From: Aquimarina sediminis
Lineage (GTDB): Bacteria > Bacteroidota > Bacteroidia > Flavobacteriales > Flavobacteriaceae
Length of the DNA stretch: 64,000 bases
Assembly (NCBI RefSeq): GCF_002895435.1
Contig: NZ_POYJ01000001.1
Span: 62,001 to 126,000 of the forward strand
Direction: 5' to 3'
The notes under the pieces were generated by a model. The model did no database searches. It worked only from the letters and a program-made list of their open reading frames with translations, and was not told the origin of the DNA. The position numbers and the translations under genes are program-made. Below, piece after piece: positions 44,737 to 54,457 of this stretch. The stretch's first letter is position 1; each line of letters opens with the position of its first letter.

Positions 44737-44756
44737 TAAGGGATATGAATAAATAA

Positions 44757-47216
44757 TTATCCTCCAAAACCGTCATCGTCATCAATATTTCTTTGAGAAC
44801 GTTGTCTTTTCTTTTTTTGATTAAACCTATAGGTAAAAGATAGGTTAAAACTTCGCTCTCTCCATTGAAACTCACTATCAGAAATAAATGTCGAAGTCGT
44901 AGAATTACTTATGCGTTTTCTCGAATTAAATATGTCACTTACATTAAACGTTAATGAAGCCTTCTCTTTAAAAAGATCTTTACTGAATGCCATATTCATA
45001 CTAAAAATACCATCACTTTTGGTTTGGGCATTTTCGTTAGGACCACGATAAAAAATGCTAGTCTGCCAATTGACTTTGGCAGGTAAAGTAACCTTATTAT
45101 TAAGTCTGGCAAACCAACTAAAGTTTTTTGCATCTAGGTTTTCACCCTTATAATCTCCTTTTACATCATTTAGAAAAGCATTAAAATTGCCGTTTAACCT
45201 CCATTTTTTACTTGGGTTATATGTCAATGTAAACTCAAAACCATATCTGTCAGAGCTAGTTAGGTTTATAGGAGTTTTTCTAATTACGGGAACCTCTGTG
45301 CCAGGATTGTTTTCATCAGATCCTATTATGACTGTACCTCCTGTGTCTTCAGAAATGAAAGTAAAAACTTGAGTAGAACGGTTGTAGTATATAGAAGTAT
45401 TCATGGTTAATTTTCCCATTCGATTTAGGTATCCCAAATCGAATGCATTAGAATAACTAGGATCTAGATCAGCATTTCCTTGAAAAAGATTAGTTGCGCT
45501 GGATCTCGAGGGAAACGGATTTATAAACCTGGAGCGAGGTCTTCGTATTCTACGATTATACCCAAGAGTTATACTTTGCTTTTCGTTAATTTCATATCCC
45601 AAATTGATTGTAGGGAATATATCTAAATATTTTTTCTTGCTTAAGTCATTACTGGTTTGTTGATCAATGGTAATCCGGGTATTCTCCATTCTAAGCCCTA
45701 CCAAATACGAAAAATTATTCCATTTACTACCAAATTGACCGTAAGCAGCATTTATCTGTTCGGTATACACAAGAGTATTGGATAAATCAGTGTCTAAACT
45801 AATAACTCCATTATCATCAAGTTGTACAAGATAATTGGTGTCTAATTCATTAAAATTACCACGATATCCCAATTCAAATTGACTATTTTCTCCTATTGGC
45901 TGTATATAGTCTGACTGTAATAATATGCGGTTTTGCTCTTCTAGTGTATTTACTAGTTCTATGGTTGTAATGTTTTCTTGTGTAATTTTTGACCGTTCAT
46001 CTTCATTACTATTTTCTACTTGAAAGTCAAAGGTCAATTTGTGACCGTTATTATCAAAATCTTTGGTGTAGTTAAGAGAATATTGTTTGGTAATATCATC
46101 TTCGATTTCGGGATCAAAGCGTTTATTTCGACTTAGAATCTCATTGTTAATGTTTAGTTCTGTAATGATATTAGTTGTGTTACTTTCTTTGTCATTTTTT
46201 CGATATAAAAAAGAAGTTGTTATAGAAGAACTTTTATTGACATACCACTCTAACCCAATATTAGTATTTACCCCTTTACGAATTCTATCAAAATCCCGTT
46301 CTTCATTAAGGAAGGTATCTGGATTGTTAATTCCGTTTGAATCAATATTTAGGTATCTGGTTTTGGATAAGGAGTTTCCTGGTATCTCTCTATAGTTATA
46401 CCCTGAAGTTGTAAAAAAATTAAAATCTCCTGTTCTATAATTAAGGTTTCCTGAGATTCCTGTGGAAAAAGGATACCCACCGTTAATAGTAATAGCCCCA
46501 TTTAAACCTTGTAACTTACTACGTCGTAAGATTATATTTAAGATACCAGCGGTTCCTTCTGCATCATAACGAGCAGAAGGAGATGTAATTACTTCAACTC
46601 TTTCTATTGATTCGGCAGGTAATTGCCGTAATGCATCTGTATTATTTAGACCTACCAAACCCGATGGTTTCCCATTAATAAGAATTCTTACATTGTCATT
46701 TCCACGAAGGGCTACATTACCTTCGACATCGACCGAAACTGAAGGAACATTATCCAGAACATCACTCACGGTACCTCCACTAACAGTAAGGTCTTTACCA
46801 ACGTTGTAAATCTTTTTGTCTAATTTAATTTCTACTGTAGTATTTTCCGCTATAACTACTATATCATCAAGTGTTTCTGTATCTAATTCTAATTTTATTA
46901 CCCCTAAATCAGTGTTTTTGAATAATTTTTGTTTAGAGAAGGTTTTGGTTTTAAATGAAATGAATTCAAAATTTACCGTGTAAACTCCAGGACGTACTTC
47001 AATGCTAAATTTTCCGTTTTCGTCGGTGATACCTCCTGTAACAATTTTTTGTGATTTTTGACTAAAGAAAGCAATGGTTGCATATTCTAACGGTTGATTA
47101 GAATTTTGATCTAATAGTAAACCCGTAACTTGAATTGGATTATTAGAAAAGTTTCTTTTTTGAGCATGTACACTCCATATTGATGCTAAAAAAATCAAGA
47201 ATAGGGTTTTATTCAT
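44757..47216 (-). CDS. Outer-membrane receptor (TonB-dependent-like, OMP_b-brl type)
   Basis: 819 residues from the ATG at 47214-47216 (MNKTLFLIFLASIWSVHAQ, a clear signal peptide); an ATG at 47300 would add 28 residues upstream of the signal. A carboxypeptidase-like regulatory domain (about 30-115, GLLDQNSNQPLEYATIAF) precedes a plug (about 125-230, RGNDNVRILINGKPSG; SPSARYDAEGTAG) and a beta-barrel of OMP_b-brl_3 type ending in SFNLSFTYRFN. It probably imports a nutrient or metal complex with TonB. The substrate is unknown. Confidence 0.9.
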   Translation of the reverse strand: MNKTLFLIFLASIWSVHAQKRNFSNNPIQVTGLLLDQNSNQPLEYATIAFFSQKSQKIVTGGITDENGKFSIEVRPGVYTVNFEFISFKTKTFSKQKLFKNTDLGVIKLELDTETLDDIVVIAENTTVEIKLDKKIYNVGKDLTVSGGTVSDVLDNVPSVSVDVEGNVALRGNDNVRILINGKPSGLVGLNNTDALRQLPAESIERVEVITSPSARYDAEGTAGILNIILRRSKLQGLNGAITINGGYPFSTGISGNLNYRTGDFNFFTTSGYNYREIPGNSLSKTRYLNIDSNGINNPDTFLNEERDFDRIRKGVNTNIGLEWYVNKSSSITTSFLYRKNDKESNTTNIITELNINNEILSRNKRFDPEIEDDITKQYSLNYTKDFDNNGHKLTFDFQVENSNEDERSKITQENITTIELVNTLEEQNRILLQSDYIQPIGENSQFELGYRGNFNELDTNYLVQLDDNGVISLDTDLSNTLVYTEQINAAYGQFGSKWNNFSYLVGLRMENTRITIDQQTSNDLSKKKYLDIFPTINLGYEINEKQSITLGYNRRIRRPRSRFINPFPSRSSATNLFQGNADLDPSYSNAFDLGYLNRMGKLTMNTSIYYNRSTQVFTFISEDTGGTVIIGSDENNPGTEVPVIRKTPINLTSSDRYGFEFTLTYNPSKKWRLNGNFNAFLNDVKGDYKGENLDAKNFSWFARLNNKVTLPAKVNWQTSIFYRGPNENAQTKSDGIFSMNMAFSKDLFKEKASLTFNVSDIFNSRKRISNSTTSTFISDSEFQWRERSFNLSFTYRFNQKKKRQRSQRNIDDDDGFGG

Positions 47217-47298
47217 GTTATAAGAAGGTATAAAATAACGTCTAATGTATCTAAGGTAACGTCTTGTAGGGGTTAATGATCTGTTAAATGTTTTAAAC

Positions 47299-47336
47299 AA
47301 AATAAGCTGTACAAAAGCAATTTGTACAGCTTATTT
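47299..47336 (-). terminator. Hairpin between arsC and the receptor gene
   Basis: AAATAAGCTGTACAAA pairs with TTTGTACAGCTTATTT over a 5-base loop. It lies 66 bases past the arsC stop and 83 bases before the receptor start, so it is probably the arsC terminator, though it has no long T tract. Confidence 0.6.
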
Positions 47337-47401
47337 AGACAATGTAGTTCTCAAAAGGTTTAATTTGAGAAATATAATATTTTGTTAATTTATGTAAAGG
47401 A

Positions 47402-47743
47402 CTAAAGGATATCAATAACCTTTTGAGGAGGTCTCCCGATAATAGCCTTACTATCTTTGATTACAATTGGTCTTTCAATAAGTTTTGGATGTTCTGACAT
47501 AGCCTTTATTATCTCATCATCACTCAGTTTTTTTGTTTTGAACTTCTCTTTCCAAACAGCTTCATTTTTTCTTACCAAATCGATAGGGGGAATACCTAGA
47601 AGAGAAATTATCTCTCTTAACTTTTGCTCAGTAAGAGGAGTTTCTAAATATTTAACAATTGTGATATCTTCATTTTTTTCTTCAAGTATAGCAAGAGTTT
47701 CTCTGGATTTAGTGCATCTGGGATTATGATATATCGTAGTCAT
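47402..47743 (-). CDS. ArsC-family arsenate reductase-like protein
   Basis: 113 residues, the small glutaredoxin-linked ArsC family. The catalytic Cys is in NPRCTKSRETL near the N-terminus, and LIERPIVIKDSKAIIGRPPQ is the C-terminal ArsC pattern (the conserved Arg). It reduces arsenate to arsenite with glutaredoxin or acts as a Spx-like factor. No other arsenic genes are adjacent. It is 17 bases downstream of prfB. Confidence 0.85.
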   Translation of the reverse strand: MTTIYHNPRCTKSRETLAILEEKNEDITIVKYLETPLTEQKLREIISLLGIPPIDLVRKNEAVWKEKFKTKKLSDDEIIKAMSEHPKLIERPIVIKDSKAIIGRPPQKVIDIL

Positions 47744-47760
47744 TTTTAATTGTTTTGTTT

Positions 47761-48859
47761 TTAATCTTCATTTTTTTGCCCCATCATCATAAGAAAGGCT
47801 TTTAAGAACTGATCAATATTTCCATCCATAACAGCATCTACATTACCTGTTTCTTCTGCGGTTCTTACATCTTTAACCAATTTATAGGGATGCATCACAT
47901 AATTTCGAATTTGCGATCCCCATTCGATTTTCATTTTTGAAGCTTCTATTTCATCACGTTGTGCTCTTTGTTTTTGAAGTTCAATTTCGAATAACTGGGA
48001 TTTAAGCATTTGTAATGCTTTTAGTCTATTTTCTTGCTGTGATCTAGTGTCTGAACAAGAAATCTGGATACCTGTAGGAAAATGGGTAAGCTGTACTTTG
48101 GTTTCTACTTTGTTTACGTTTTGCCCTCCGGCACCACTGGATCTGGAAGTGATTATTTCGTAATCAGCAGGATTAATATCTATTTCAATACTATCATCGG
48201 CTAGTGGATACACATAAATAGAAGCAAAAGAAGTATGGCGCTTTGCGTTACTATCAAATGGTGAAATTCGAACTAGTCGGTGCACACCATTCTCACCTTT
48301 AAGCCATCCAAAAGCATAGTCTCCTTCAATTTCTAGCGTAACGGTTTTTATACCGGCTACATCTCCTCCTTGATAATTTAGCTCTCTAACCGCATAGCCG
48401 TGCTTTTCTGCCCACATAAGATACATACGCATAAGCATACTAGCCCAGTCACAGCTTTCTGTACCACCGGCTCCTGCAGTAATTTGTAAAACAGCACTCA
48501 TGCTATCACCTTCATCACTAAGCATGTTTTTAAACTCTAGCCCTTCTATATGCAACTTGGTCTCTTCATAGCGATCAGAAACTTCAGCCTCTGAGGCATC
48601 TCCTTCTTTATAAAATTCATAGAGAACCTCGAGGTCATCGACCAATGTTTCTCCTTTTTCGTAGTCAGAAACCCATTTTTTTTCAGCATTAAGAGCACGC
48701 ATCAATTTTTCAGCTTCTTGGGCATTATCCCAAAAGTCTGGTGCATAGGTCTTTTCTTCTTGATTTGTTATTTCGACAAGCTTGGCATCAATGTCAAAGA
48801 TACCTCCTTAACGCAACCAGGCGCTCTCTAAGATCTTGTAAAGTCTCAGTATTGATCAT
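47761..48859 (-). CDS. prfB: Peptide chain release factor 2, with programmed +1 frameshift
   Basis: 365 residues if the frameshift is taken. The ATG at 48857-48859 opens a short frame of 21 codons ending in CTT TGA (TGA at 48794-48796), preceded by AGGAGG, and a +1 shift at CTT-T leads into GAC ATT GAT in the long frame. AGGAGG...CTTTGAC is the classical prfB frameshift site by which RF2 controls its own synthesis. RF2 landmarks are [13 protein letters not shown] (SPF tripeptide) and [14 protein letters not shown] (the GGQ hydrolysis motif). It recognises UGA and UAA. Confidence 0.95.
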
Positions 48860-48972
48860 AATGTAATTTGTTTTTGGCAAAAATAGGATTTAACAGTTCA
48901 GTAAGAAATATTTTTTGTATTATTTTATAGTTTTAAAACTTTTATAAATTCTTCTTCATAAATCATCACTCC

Positions 48973-51387
48973 ATGAAACTACATTTGGTTTACTTATTTC
49001 TTCTAATCGCTAATACTATTTCGGCTCAATTTCTAGAAAAACAAAAAGATCTTACTCCATTTGATGGATATTTTAAGTTCTATTATAATGAGTCAAAAGA
49101 TGAAATTTATTTGGAAGTTGATAAAATCGACACAGAATTTCTATATGTCCATTCGCTAACAACTGGCCTAGGATCCAACGACATTGGATTGGATAGAGGG
49201 CAGATAGGTGATGGAGTAGTCGTAAAGTTTCAAAAAGCAGGGAATAAGTTATTACTTGTTCAGCCTAATCAGCGATTTCGTGCAATAACCAATAATAAAC
49301 TTGAAAAAGAGAGTGTAGAGCAAGCCTTTGCAAGATCAGTCCTGTTTGGTTTTCCTATAAAGGAACATAAATCGAATTCTTACATTATTGACTTTACACC
49401 TTTTCTTTTGCAAGATACCCATGGAATTATCAGTAGATTAAAATCTCAGAAAGAAGGAACGTATAATGTGGATAGGACAAGAAGTGGTTTGAGTCTTGAG
49501 CGAACAAAAGCTTTTCCAAAAAATGTAGAATTTGAAGCTTTGATCACTTACAAAGGTTCTTCAACAGGACGTAACATTCAGTCCGTTGCTCCAGATTCAA
49601 AATACCTCACAGTTCTTCAGCATCACTCGTTTGTAGAATTACCTGATGATAATTATAAGAAACGAGAATTTGATCCGAGGAGTGGAGCAATATCCATTTC
49701 GTATATGGATTATTCGACTCCTGTTCAAGAAGCGATAACTAAGCGGTATATAATCAGACATCGATTAGAAAAGAAATATCCGGAACAAGCAGTAAGTGAA
49801 GCAAAAGAACCTATAGTTTATTATTTGGATCCAGGTACACCAGAACCCATACGATCTGCACTATTGGATGGTGCCAGGTGGTGGAATCAAGCATATGAAG
49901 CAATTGGTTTTAAGAATGCTTTTCAGGTAAAAATGCTACCAGAAGATGCTGATCCGATGGATTTAAGATATAATCTTATACAGTGGGTACATCGTTCTAC
50001 CAGAGGTTGGAGTTATGGTGCGAGTGTAGTAGACCCAAGAACTGGAGAAATACTAAAAGGGCATGTGAGCTTAGGAAGTCTAAGAATACGTCAGGATTTT
50101 TTGATAGCTCAGGCTTTGCTAAACAAACCTTTTGCCACAAAAGATGATAATTATAAACCAATGTTGGATATGGCATTGGCTCGTATTCGTCAATTATCTG
50201 CCCACGAAGTAGGTCATACTATTGGGTTTGCTCATAATTTTGCAGCAAGTACAAATGATAGAGCTTCTGTTATGGATTATCCACATCCAACAGTTAGGTT
50301 AAATAATGGAAAAATAGACTTGTCTAATGCTTATGATACTAAGATAGGAGACTGGGATAAAATAACAGTTGCCTATAGTTATTCTCAATTTGATAAAGGA
50401 ATTGATGAAAAACAAGCACTTAATCAAATTCTGGATAAAGCTTATCAATCAGGTCTTCGATTTATTTCTGATAGTGATGCCAGACCACAGGGAGGAGCTC
50501 ATGAATTAGCTCATTTATGGGATAATGGAAGAAGCGCTACCGAAGAATTAGAAAACGTACTAAAAGTCAGAAAGGTTGCAATTGATAATTTTTCTGTTGA
50601 TAATATTAGAAGCAATGAACCCTATTCGGTTCTTGAAGATGTTTTTGTGCCGTTGTATTTTTTTCATAGATATCAAACAGAAGCAGCAGTGAAGCTCATT
50701 GGAGGGTTAAATTATAATTATGCTGTAAAAGGAGATAACCAAACTATTGTTGAAACCGTAAGTCCAAAAAAACAAAAAGAAGCACTTAAACAAGTTTTAC
50801 AAACATTAGCTCCAGATGTTATAGCCATCCCCGAGAATAAGTTAAAGTTGTTTCCCCCAAGGGCATTTGGTTATAATCGTACAAGAGAATCTTTTGCTGG
50901 AAAAACTGGAGTAGGTTTTGATGCTCTTAGTGTTGCTTCTACTGCTAGTGATATGAGCCTTTCTCTATTGTTACATCCCGAAAGAGCATCAAGATTAGTG
51001 CAACAAAAAAGTAGGGATCAAAACCAACTAGGATTAATAGAAATGCTGGATCAGCTTATTGAATTTTCTTTTGAAACTAAAGCTAAGAATAGTTACCATG
51101 TAGAAATCCAGCAAATGGTAAAAACGAGTGTTTTAAAACATCTTATGAATTTAAGTAAAAACAAGAGAGCTTACCCTCAGGTTAATGCTATTGCGTATGC
51201 CAAATTAAATGAATTAATACAACTTCTTAAAACTAAACCAAGTACTGTAACCGAAGGAATATATAATAAGTATAATCTTAATGAAATTATGAGATTTATA
51301 GATAAACCAGAAAAGTTTAAAACATTACCTTCTCCAAAAATTCCTGATGGTTCACCTATTGGTAGTTATAGGTGTACTGTGAAGTAG
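48973..51387 (+). CDS. Secreted zinc-dependent metalloprotease (DUF5117/DUF4953 type)
   Basis: 804 residues with a signal peptide (about 1-19, ending ISAQ). The zinc site HEVGHTIGFAHNF starts at residue 411. The N-terminal part (LTPFDGYFKFYYNESKDEIYLEV) and C-terminal helical part fit the DUF5117 and DUF4953 arrangement found in Bacteroidota. It should be a periplasmic or surface peptidase. The LanC-like gene begins 18 to 39 bases after its stop, depending on which start is used, so the two are probably cotranscribed. Confidence 0.9.
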   Translation: MKLHLVYLFLLIANTISAQFLEKQKDLTPFDGYFKFYYNESKDEIYLEVDKIDTEFLYVHSLTTGLGSNDIGLDRGQIGDGVVVKFQKAGNKLLLVQPNQRFRAITNNKLEKESVEQAFARSVLFGFPIKEHKSNSYIIDFTPFLLQDTHGIISRLKSQKEGTYNVDRTRSGLSLERTKAFPKNVEFEALITYKGSSTGRNIQSVAPDSKYLTVLQHHSFVELPDDNYKKREFDPRSGAISISYMDYSTPVQEAITKRYIIRHRLEKKYPEQAVSEAKEPIVYYLDPGTPEPIRSALLDGARWWNQAYEAIGFKNAFQVKMLPEDADPMDLRYNLIQWVHRSTRGWSYGASVVDPRTGEILKGHVSLGSLRIRQDFLIAQALLNKPFATKDDNYKPMLDMALARIRQLSAHEVGHTIGFAHNFAASTNDRASVMDYPHPTVRLNNGKIDLSNAYDTKIGDWDKITVAYSYSQFDKGIDEKQALNQILDKAYQSGLRFISDSDARPQGGAHELAHLWDNGRSATEELENVLKVRKVAIDNFSVDNIRSNEPYSVLEDVFVPLYFFHRYQTEAAVKLIGGLNYNYAVKGDNQTIVETVSPKKQKEALKQVLQTLAPDVIAIPENKLKLFPPRAFGYNRTRESFAGKTGVGFDALSVASTASDMSLSLLLHPERASRLVQQKSRDQNQLGLIEMLDQLIEFSFETKAKNSYHVEIQQMVKTSVLKHLMNLSKNKRAYPQVNAIAYAKLNELIQLLKTKPSTVTEGIYNKYNLNEIMRFIDKPEKFKTLPSPKIPDGSPIGSYRCTVK

Positions 51388-51426
51388 TTAGTATAAAAAG
51401 AGTATTTGAAACTAGTAATTGGGAAA

Positions 51427-52644
51427 ATGGATATAGAAGAGCGACTTAGAGATAAATTAAGTGAGATTAGTGCAATTTTGGGCACTAAAGCATATGAAAA
51501 TAAAGAAATAGGGGTTTTGTCTGGTGTTTCTGGTATAGCATTGTTTCAATTTTACTATTCAAAACTATTGGATGATGATACCTATGCAGAAATAGGAGCA
51601 GAGACTATTACAGAGGCAATAGAACTTATTAATAAAGGATTCTCTTATCCTACTTTTTGTACTGGTATTGCGGGAGCATGTTGGGTATTAGAGCTTCTTA
51701 AAGAAGAAGGGTTTATAGCGTTAGAAGATGATTTTCTTTCAGCAGAATTAGATGTTTTTTTATTAGAAGTAATGAAATCCGACATACAAGAAGAAAATTA
51801 TGATTTTCTTCATGGAGCTATGGGGTATGGGTTTTATTTTTTTAAAAGATATCAAAATACAACTTCAGAGCATTTAAAAGATAAGTACAAAGTATATATA
51901 AGTAAGTTGATTAAAGCACTCAGGCATTCTTCCATAAGTTGTGATCAGGGAGTATGGTGGAAATCGGTATTGAGTGAGGAAAAAAACCTTGTAGGGTGCA
52001 ACCTCGGTCTCTCCCATGGAGTTTCCAGTATTATTAATTTTCTATCTAGGTTAGTCGTTTATGAGGATTTTTATGAAGAAGCACATAAACTCTTATCTCA
52101 TACGGTAGCATATATACTTAGCTGCAAAAATATTGATAAGTCATGTGTATCTTCATTTCCCAATTGGTTTGTTTATAAAGGAGAAATCAATGCTAATTCT
52201 AGATTAGCTTGGTGTTATGGAGATTTGGGTATAGGTATTTCGTTATTAAGAGCAGGAGAAGTTCTAAAAGATGATTATCTGTATAATGAAGCAATAGCAA
52301 TATTAAAACATTCTACCAAACGTAGAGATATTGAAGAAGCCGGTATTGTTGATGCAGGATTATGTCACGGTGCATATGGAGTGTTTCATATATACAGTTA
52401 CTTGTATAAAAAAACTAAAATTGAAATTTTTAAAGAAACTTCAGTTTTTTGGGCACAGCAAGCATTAGATATGGGGGTTCATAAAAATGGATTTGCAGGA
52501 TATTTGGTATTCAAGGGAACAGAAAAGGAAAAATATAAACCTGAGGTGAATTTACTAGAAGGTATTGCAGGTATTGGATTAGCAATTATATCCCATTTGG
52601 CTCCTTTTGATACTAAATGGGATGAATGTTTATTGATTAGTTAA
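51427..52644 (+). CDS. LanC-like lanthionine synthetase
   Basis: 405 residues from the ATG at 51427; a TTG at 51406 could add 7 residues. Seven GxxG-type repeats of the LanC alpha-toroid are visible. The likely zinc ligands are Cys263 (WCYGD) and Cys313-His314 (LCHGAYG), with His197 (LSHG), Arg259 and Asp126 (DFLHG) matching the catalytic positions of NisC. LanC cyclases join dehydrated Ser/Thr to Cys to form lanthionine. No LanB, LanM, exporter or precursor is adjacent; a possible precursor lies 41 kb away. It may instead be a LanC-like protein with another role. Confidence 0.85.
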   Translation: MDIEERLRDKLSEISAILGTKAYENKEIGVLSGVSGIALFQFYYSKLLDDDTYAEIGAETITEAIELINKGFSYPTFCTGIAGACWVLELLKEEGFIALEDDFLSAELDVFLLEVMKSDIQEENYDFLHGAMGYGFYFFKRYQNTTSEHLKDKYKVYISKLIKALRHSSISCDQGVWWKSVLSEEKNLVGCNLGLSHGVSSIINFLSRLVVYEDFYEEAHKLLSHTVAYILSCKNIDKSCVSSFPNWFVYKGEINANSRLAWCYGDLGIGISLLRAGEVLKDDYLYNEAIAILKHSTKRRDIEEAGIVDAGLCHGAYGVFHIYSYLYKKTKIEIFKETSVFWAQQALDMGVHKNGFAGYLVFKGTEKEKYKPEVNLLEGIAGIGLAIISHLAPFDTKWDECLLIS

Positions 52645-52826
52645 CCATTTCTATGTTTGTTCTGATGATAATAATTGGTTTTGTTGATTGGATTTTTGGA
52701 CATAGAAGTATTTTAATCTTTGGCAAAAGCTTTTTTTATAGATAAACCCTGCTCGAAAAGTCGAAATTATGTTATTTTTAGTGGTTGAGTTGATTCTTAA
52801 CTAATTTATTAAGCAATAAGTAAAAT

Positions 52827-53873
52827 ATGAAAATAGATCTTAGAAGTGATACAGTCACTAAGCCTACTCCAGAAATGCTTTCTACTATGCTAAATGCGGA
52901 AGTTGGAGATGATGTTTATAAAGAAGACCCTTCTGTGAATGCATTAGAAACCAAAGTCGCTAAAATGTTTGGTAAGGATAAGGCTTTGTTTTTTCCATCA
53001 GGAAGTATGGCTAACCAAGCCGCTATCAAGCTTCATACGCAACCTGGAGAGCAATTAATTACCGATAAATATGCTCATGTATATAACTATGAAGGGGGAG
53101 GAGTTTCTTTTAATAGCGGGGTGTCTTGTAAACTTCTAGACGGTCATAGGGGTATGGTAACTGCTACTCAGGTTATAGGAGCAATTAACCCTCCAGATTT
53201 TTATCATAGCCCTTTAACAAGTTTGGTTTGTATTGAAAACACGACCAACAAAGGAGGAGGAGCGTGTTATGACTTTGAAGAAATCAAGAAAATTAAACAA
53301 GTTTGTGAAGAACATAAGCTGGGGTATCATCTAGATGGAGCGAGATTATGGAATGCTTTAATTGCTAAAAAAGAAAGTGCTAAACAATATGGAGATGTTT
53401 TTGATACAATTTCTGTTTGTTTGAGTAAAGGGTTAGGAGCACCAATTGGATCTATATTGATTGGTGATGATAAGATTATGGAGAATGCAATTCGAGTAAG
53501 AAAGATTTTGGGAGGAGGGATGCGCCAGGTCGGATATCTTGCGGCTGCTGGATTATATGCTATTGATAATCATATGGATCGTTTAGCCGATGATCATAAG
53601 AAGGCTAAAGAAATTGGAGATGTTTTAGAAAAATTATCTTTTGTTAAGCATGTTGAGCCTATTGATACTAATATTGTCATATTTACGATTGACGGTGATG
53701 AAGAAGATTTTATTTCTACTATGAAATCAAAAGATATTTATTTCTATGGGATGGGGCAAGGTAAATTGAGATTCGTGACTCATTTGGATTATACTCAAAA
53801 TATGCATGAATATTTTCTAGAAGTATTAAATACGGTTACCTTTATAAATAACAAAGCTGCTCATATACAATGA
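52827..53873 (+). CDS. Low-specificity L-threonine aldolase
   Basis: 348 residues. The PLP Lys is K201 in CLSKGLGAPIG; DLRSDTVTKPTPEM at the N-terminus, EDPSVNALE and LDGARLWNA are family signatures. The enzyme splits L-threonine or allo-threonine to glycine and acetaldehyde. It stands alone, and a hairpin overlaps its stop codon. Confidence 0.93.
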   Translation: MKIDLRSDTVTKPTPEMLSTMLNAEVGDDVYKEDPSVNALETKVAKMFGKDKALFFPSGSMANQAAIKLHTQPGEQLITDKYAHVYNYEGGGVSFNSGVSCKLLDGHRGMVTATQVIGAINPPDFYHSPLTSLVCIENTTNKGGGACYDFEEIKKIKQVCEEHKLGYHLDGARLWNALIAKKESAKQYGDVFDTISVCLSKGLGAPIGSILIGDDKIMENAIRVRKILGGGMRQVGYLAAAGLYAIDNHMDRLADDHKKAKEIGDVLEKLSFVKHVEPIDTNIVIFTIDGDEEDFISTMKSKDIYFYGMGQGKLRFVTHLDYTQNMHEYFLEVLNTVTFINNKAAHIQ

Positions 53874-53887
53874 GCAGCTTTGTTATT
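53848..53887. terminator. Hairpin over the aldolase stop codon
   Basis: AACAAAGCTGCTCAT pairs with ATGAGCAGCTTTGTT around a 6-base loop that includes sequence next to the stop. It lies between two convergent genes and can terminate both. The overlap with the last codons is notable. Confidence 0.7.
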
Positions 53888-53903
53888 AACACTTTATAAA
53901 AAA

Positions 53904-54224
53904 TTAAATTTCTTTGGTATCTGCCCCAGAGGCGTTCTCTTTAACAGAATTGATACCGTTTTCCATTCCTGACTCCGAAGCATACATTTGACTACTCCCT
54001 ATTACCTGACCATTACCAGCCTTTAGGTTAAAAAAGAATTTACCATTCTTAGCAGTCTTACGTTCATATCTACCATCTTCAGAGGCATTCTTTTTAACTG
54101 ATGCGATTCCATTTTCTGCAGCAGCTTTACTGTTATAAACCTCGCTACTTAAGATTACTTGCCCATTTTTAGCTTTTAAAGTAAAGTGGTAGCTAGACCC
54201 TTCTTTATTTTTGAGTTCAAACAT
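53904..54224 (-). CDS. YegP family protein (two DUF1508 repeats)
   Basis: 106 residues made of two DUF1508 repeats, about 1-50 and 52-100. Each has the pattern FxLKAxNGQVIxSSxxYxSxxxxENGIxSVKxNA. It is a small cytoplasmic protein of unknown function. It lies after threonine aldolase and is convergent with it. Confidence 0.9.
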   Translation of the reverse strand: MFELKNKEGSSYHFTLKAKNGQVILSSEVYNSKAAAENGIASVKKNASEDGRYERKTAKNGKFFFNLKAGNGQVIGSSQMYASESGMENGINSVKENASGADTKEI

Positions 54225-54457
54225 ATTGTCAGATTTTAGTTAATTTTTTAGCTTTTGTTAAAAATATATAATTAAAAGGAGAAAGAAAAATGTATTAGAA
54301 AGTAACGTTACTTTAAAGGTGTATTTTGTCGAAAAAAGAGACTGGTTGTCGGTAATAATAAATTTTATTAATAATGATTAAGAAATAAAATGTGTGTTAA
54401 AAATTAATTTCGTAATTTATTATTTAAATTAAAATTCACTACAAAAACCATTCAACT

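Noticed and set aside
47216..47300. Upstream ATG at 47300 for the outer-membrane receptor
   Set aside because: It would put 28 basic residues ahead of a clear signal peptide.
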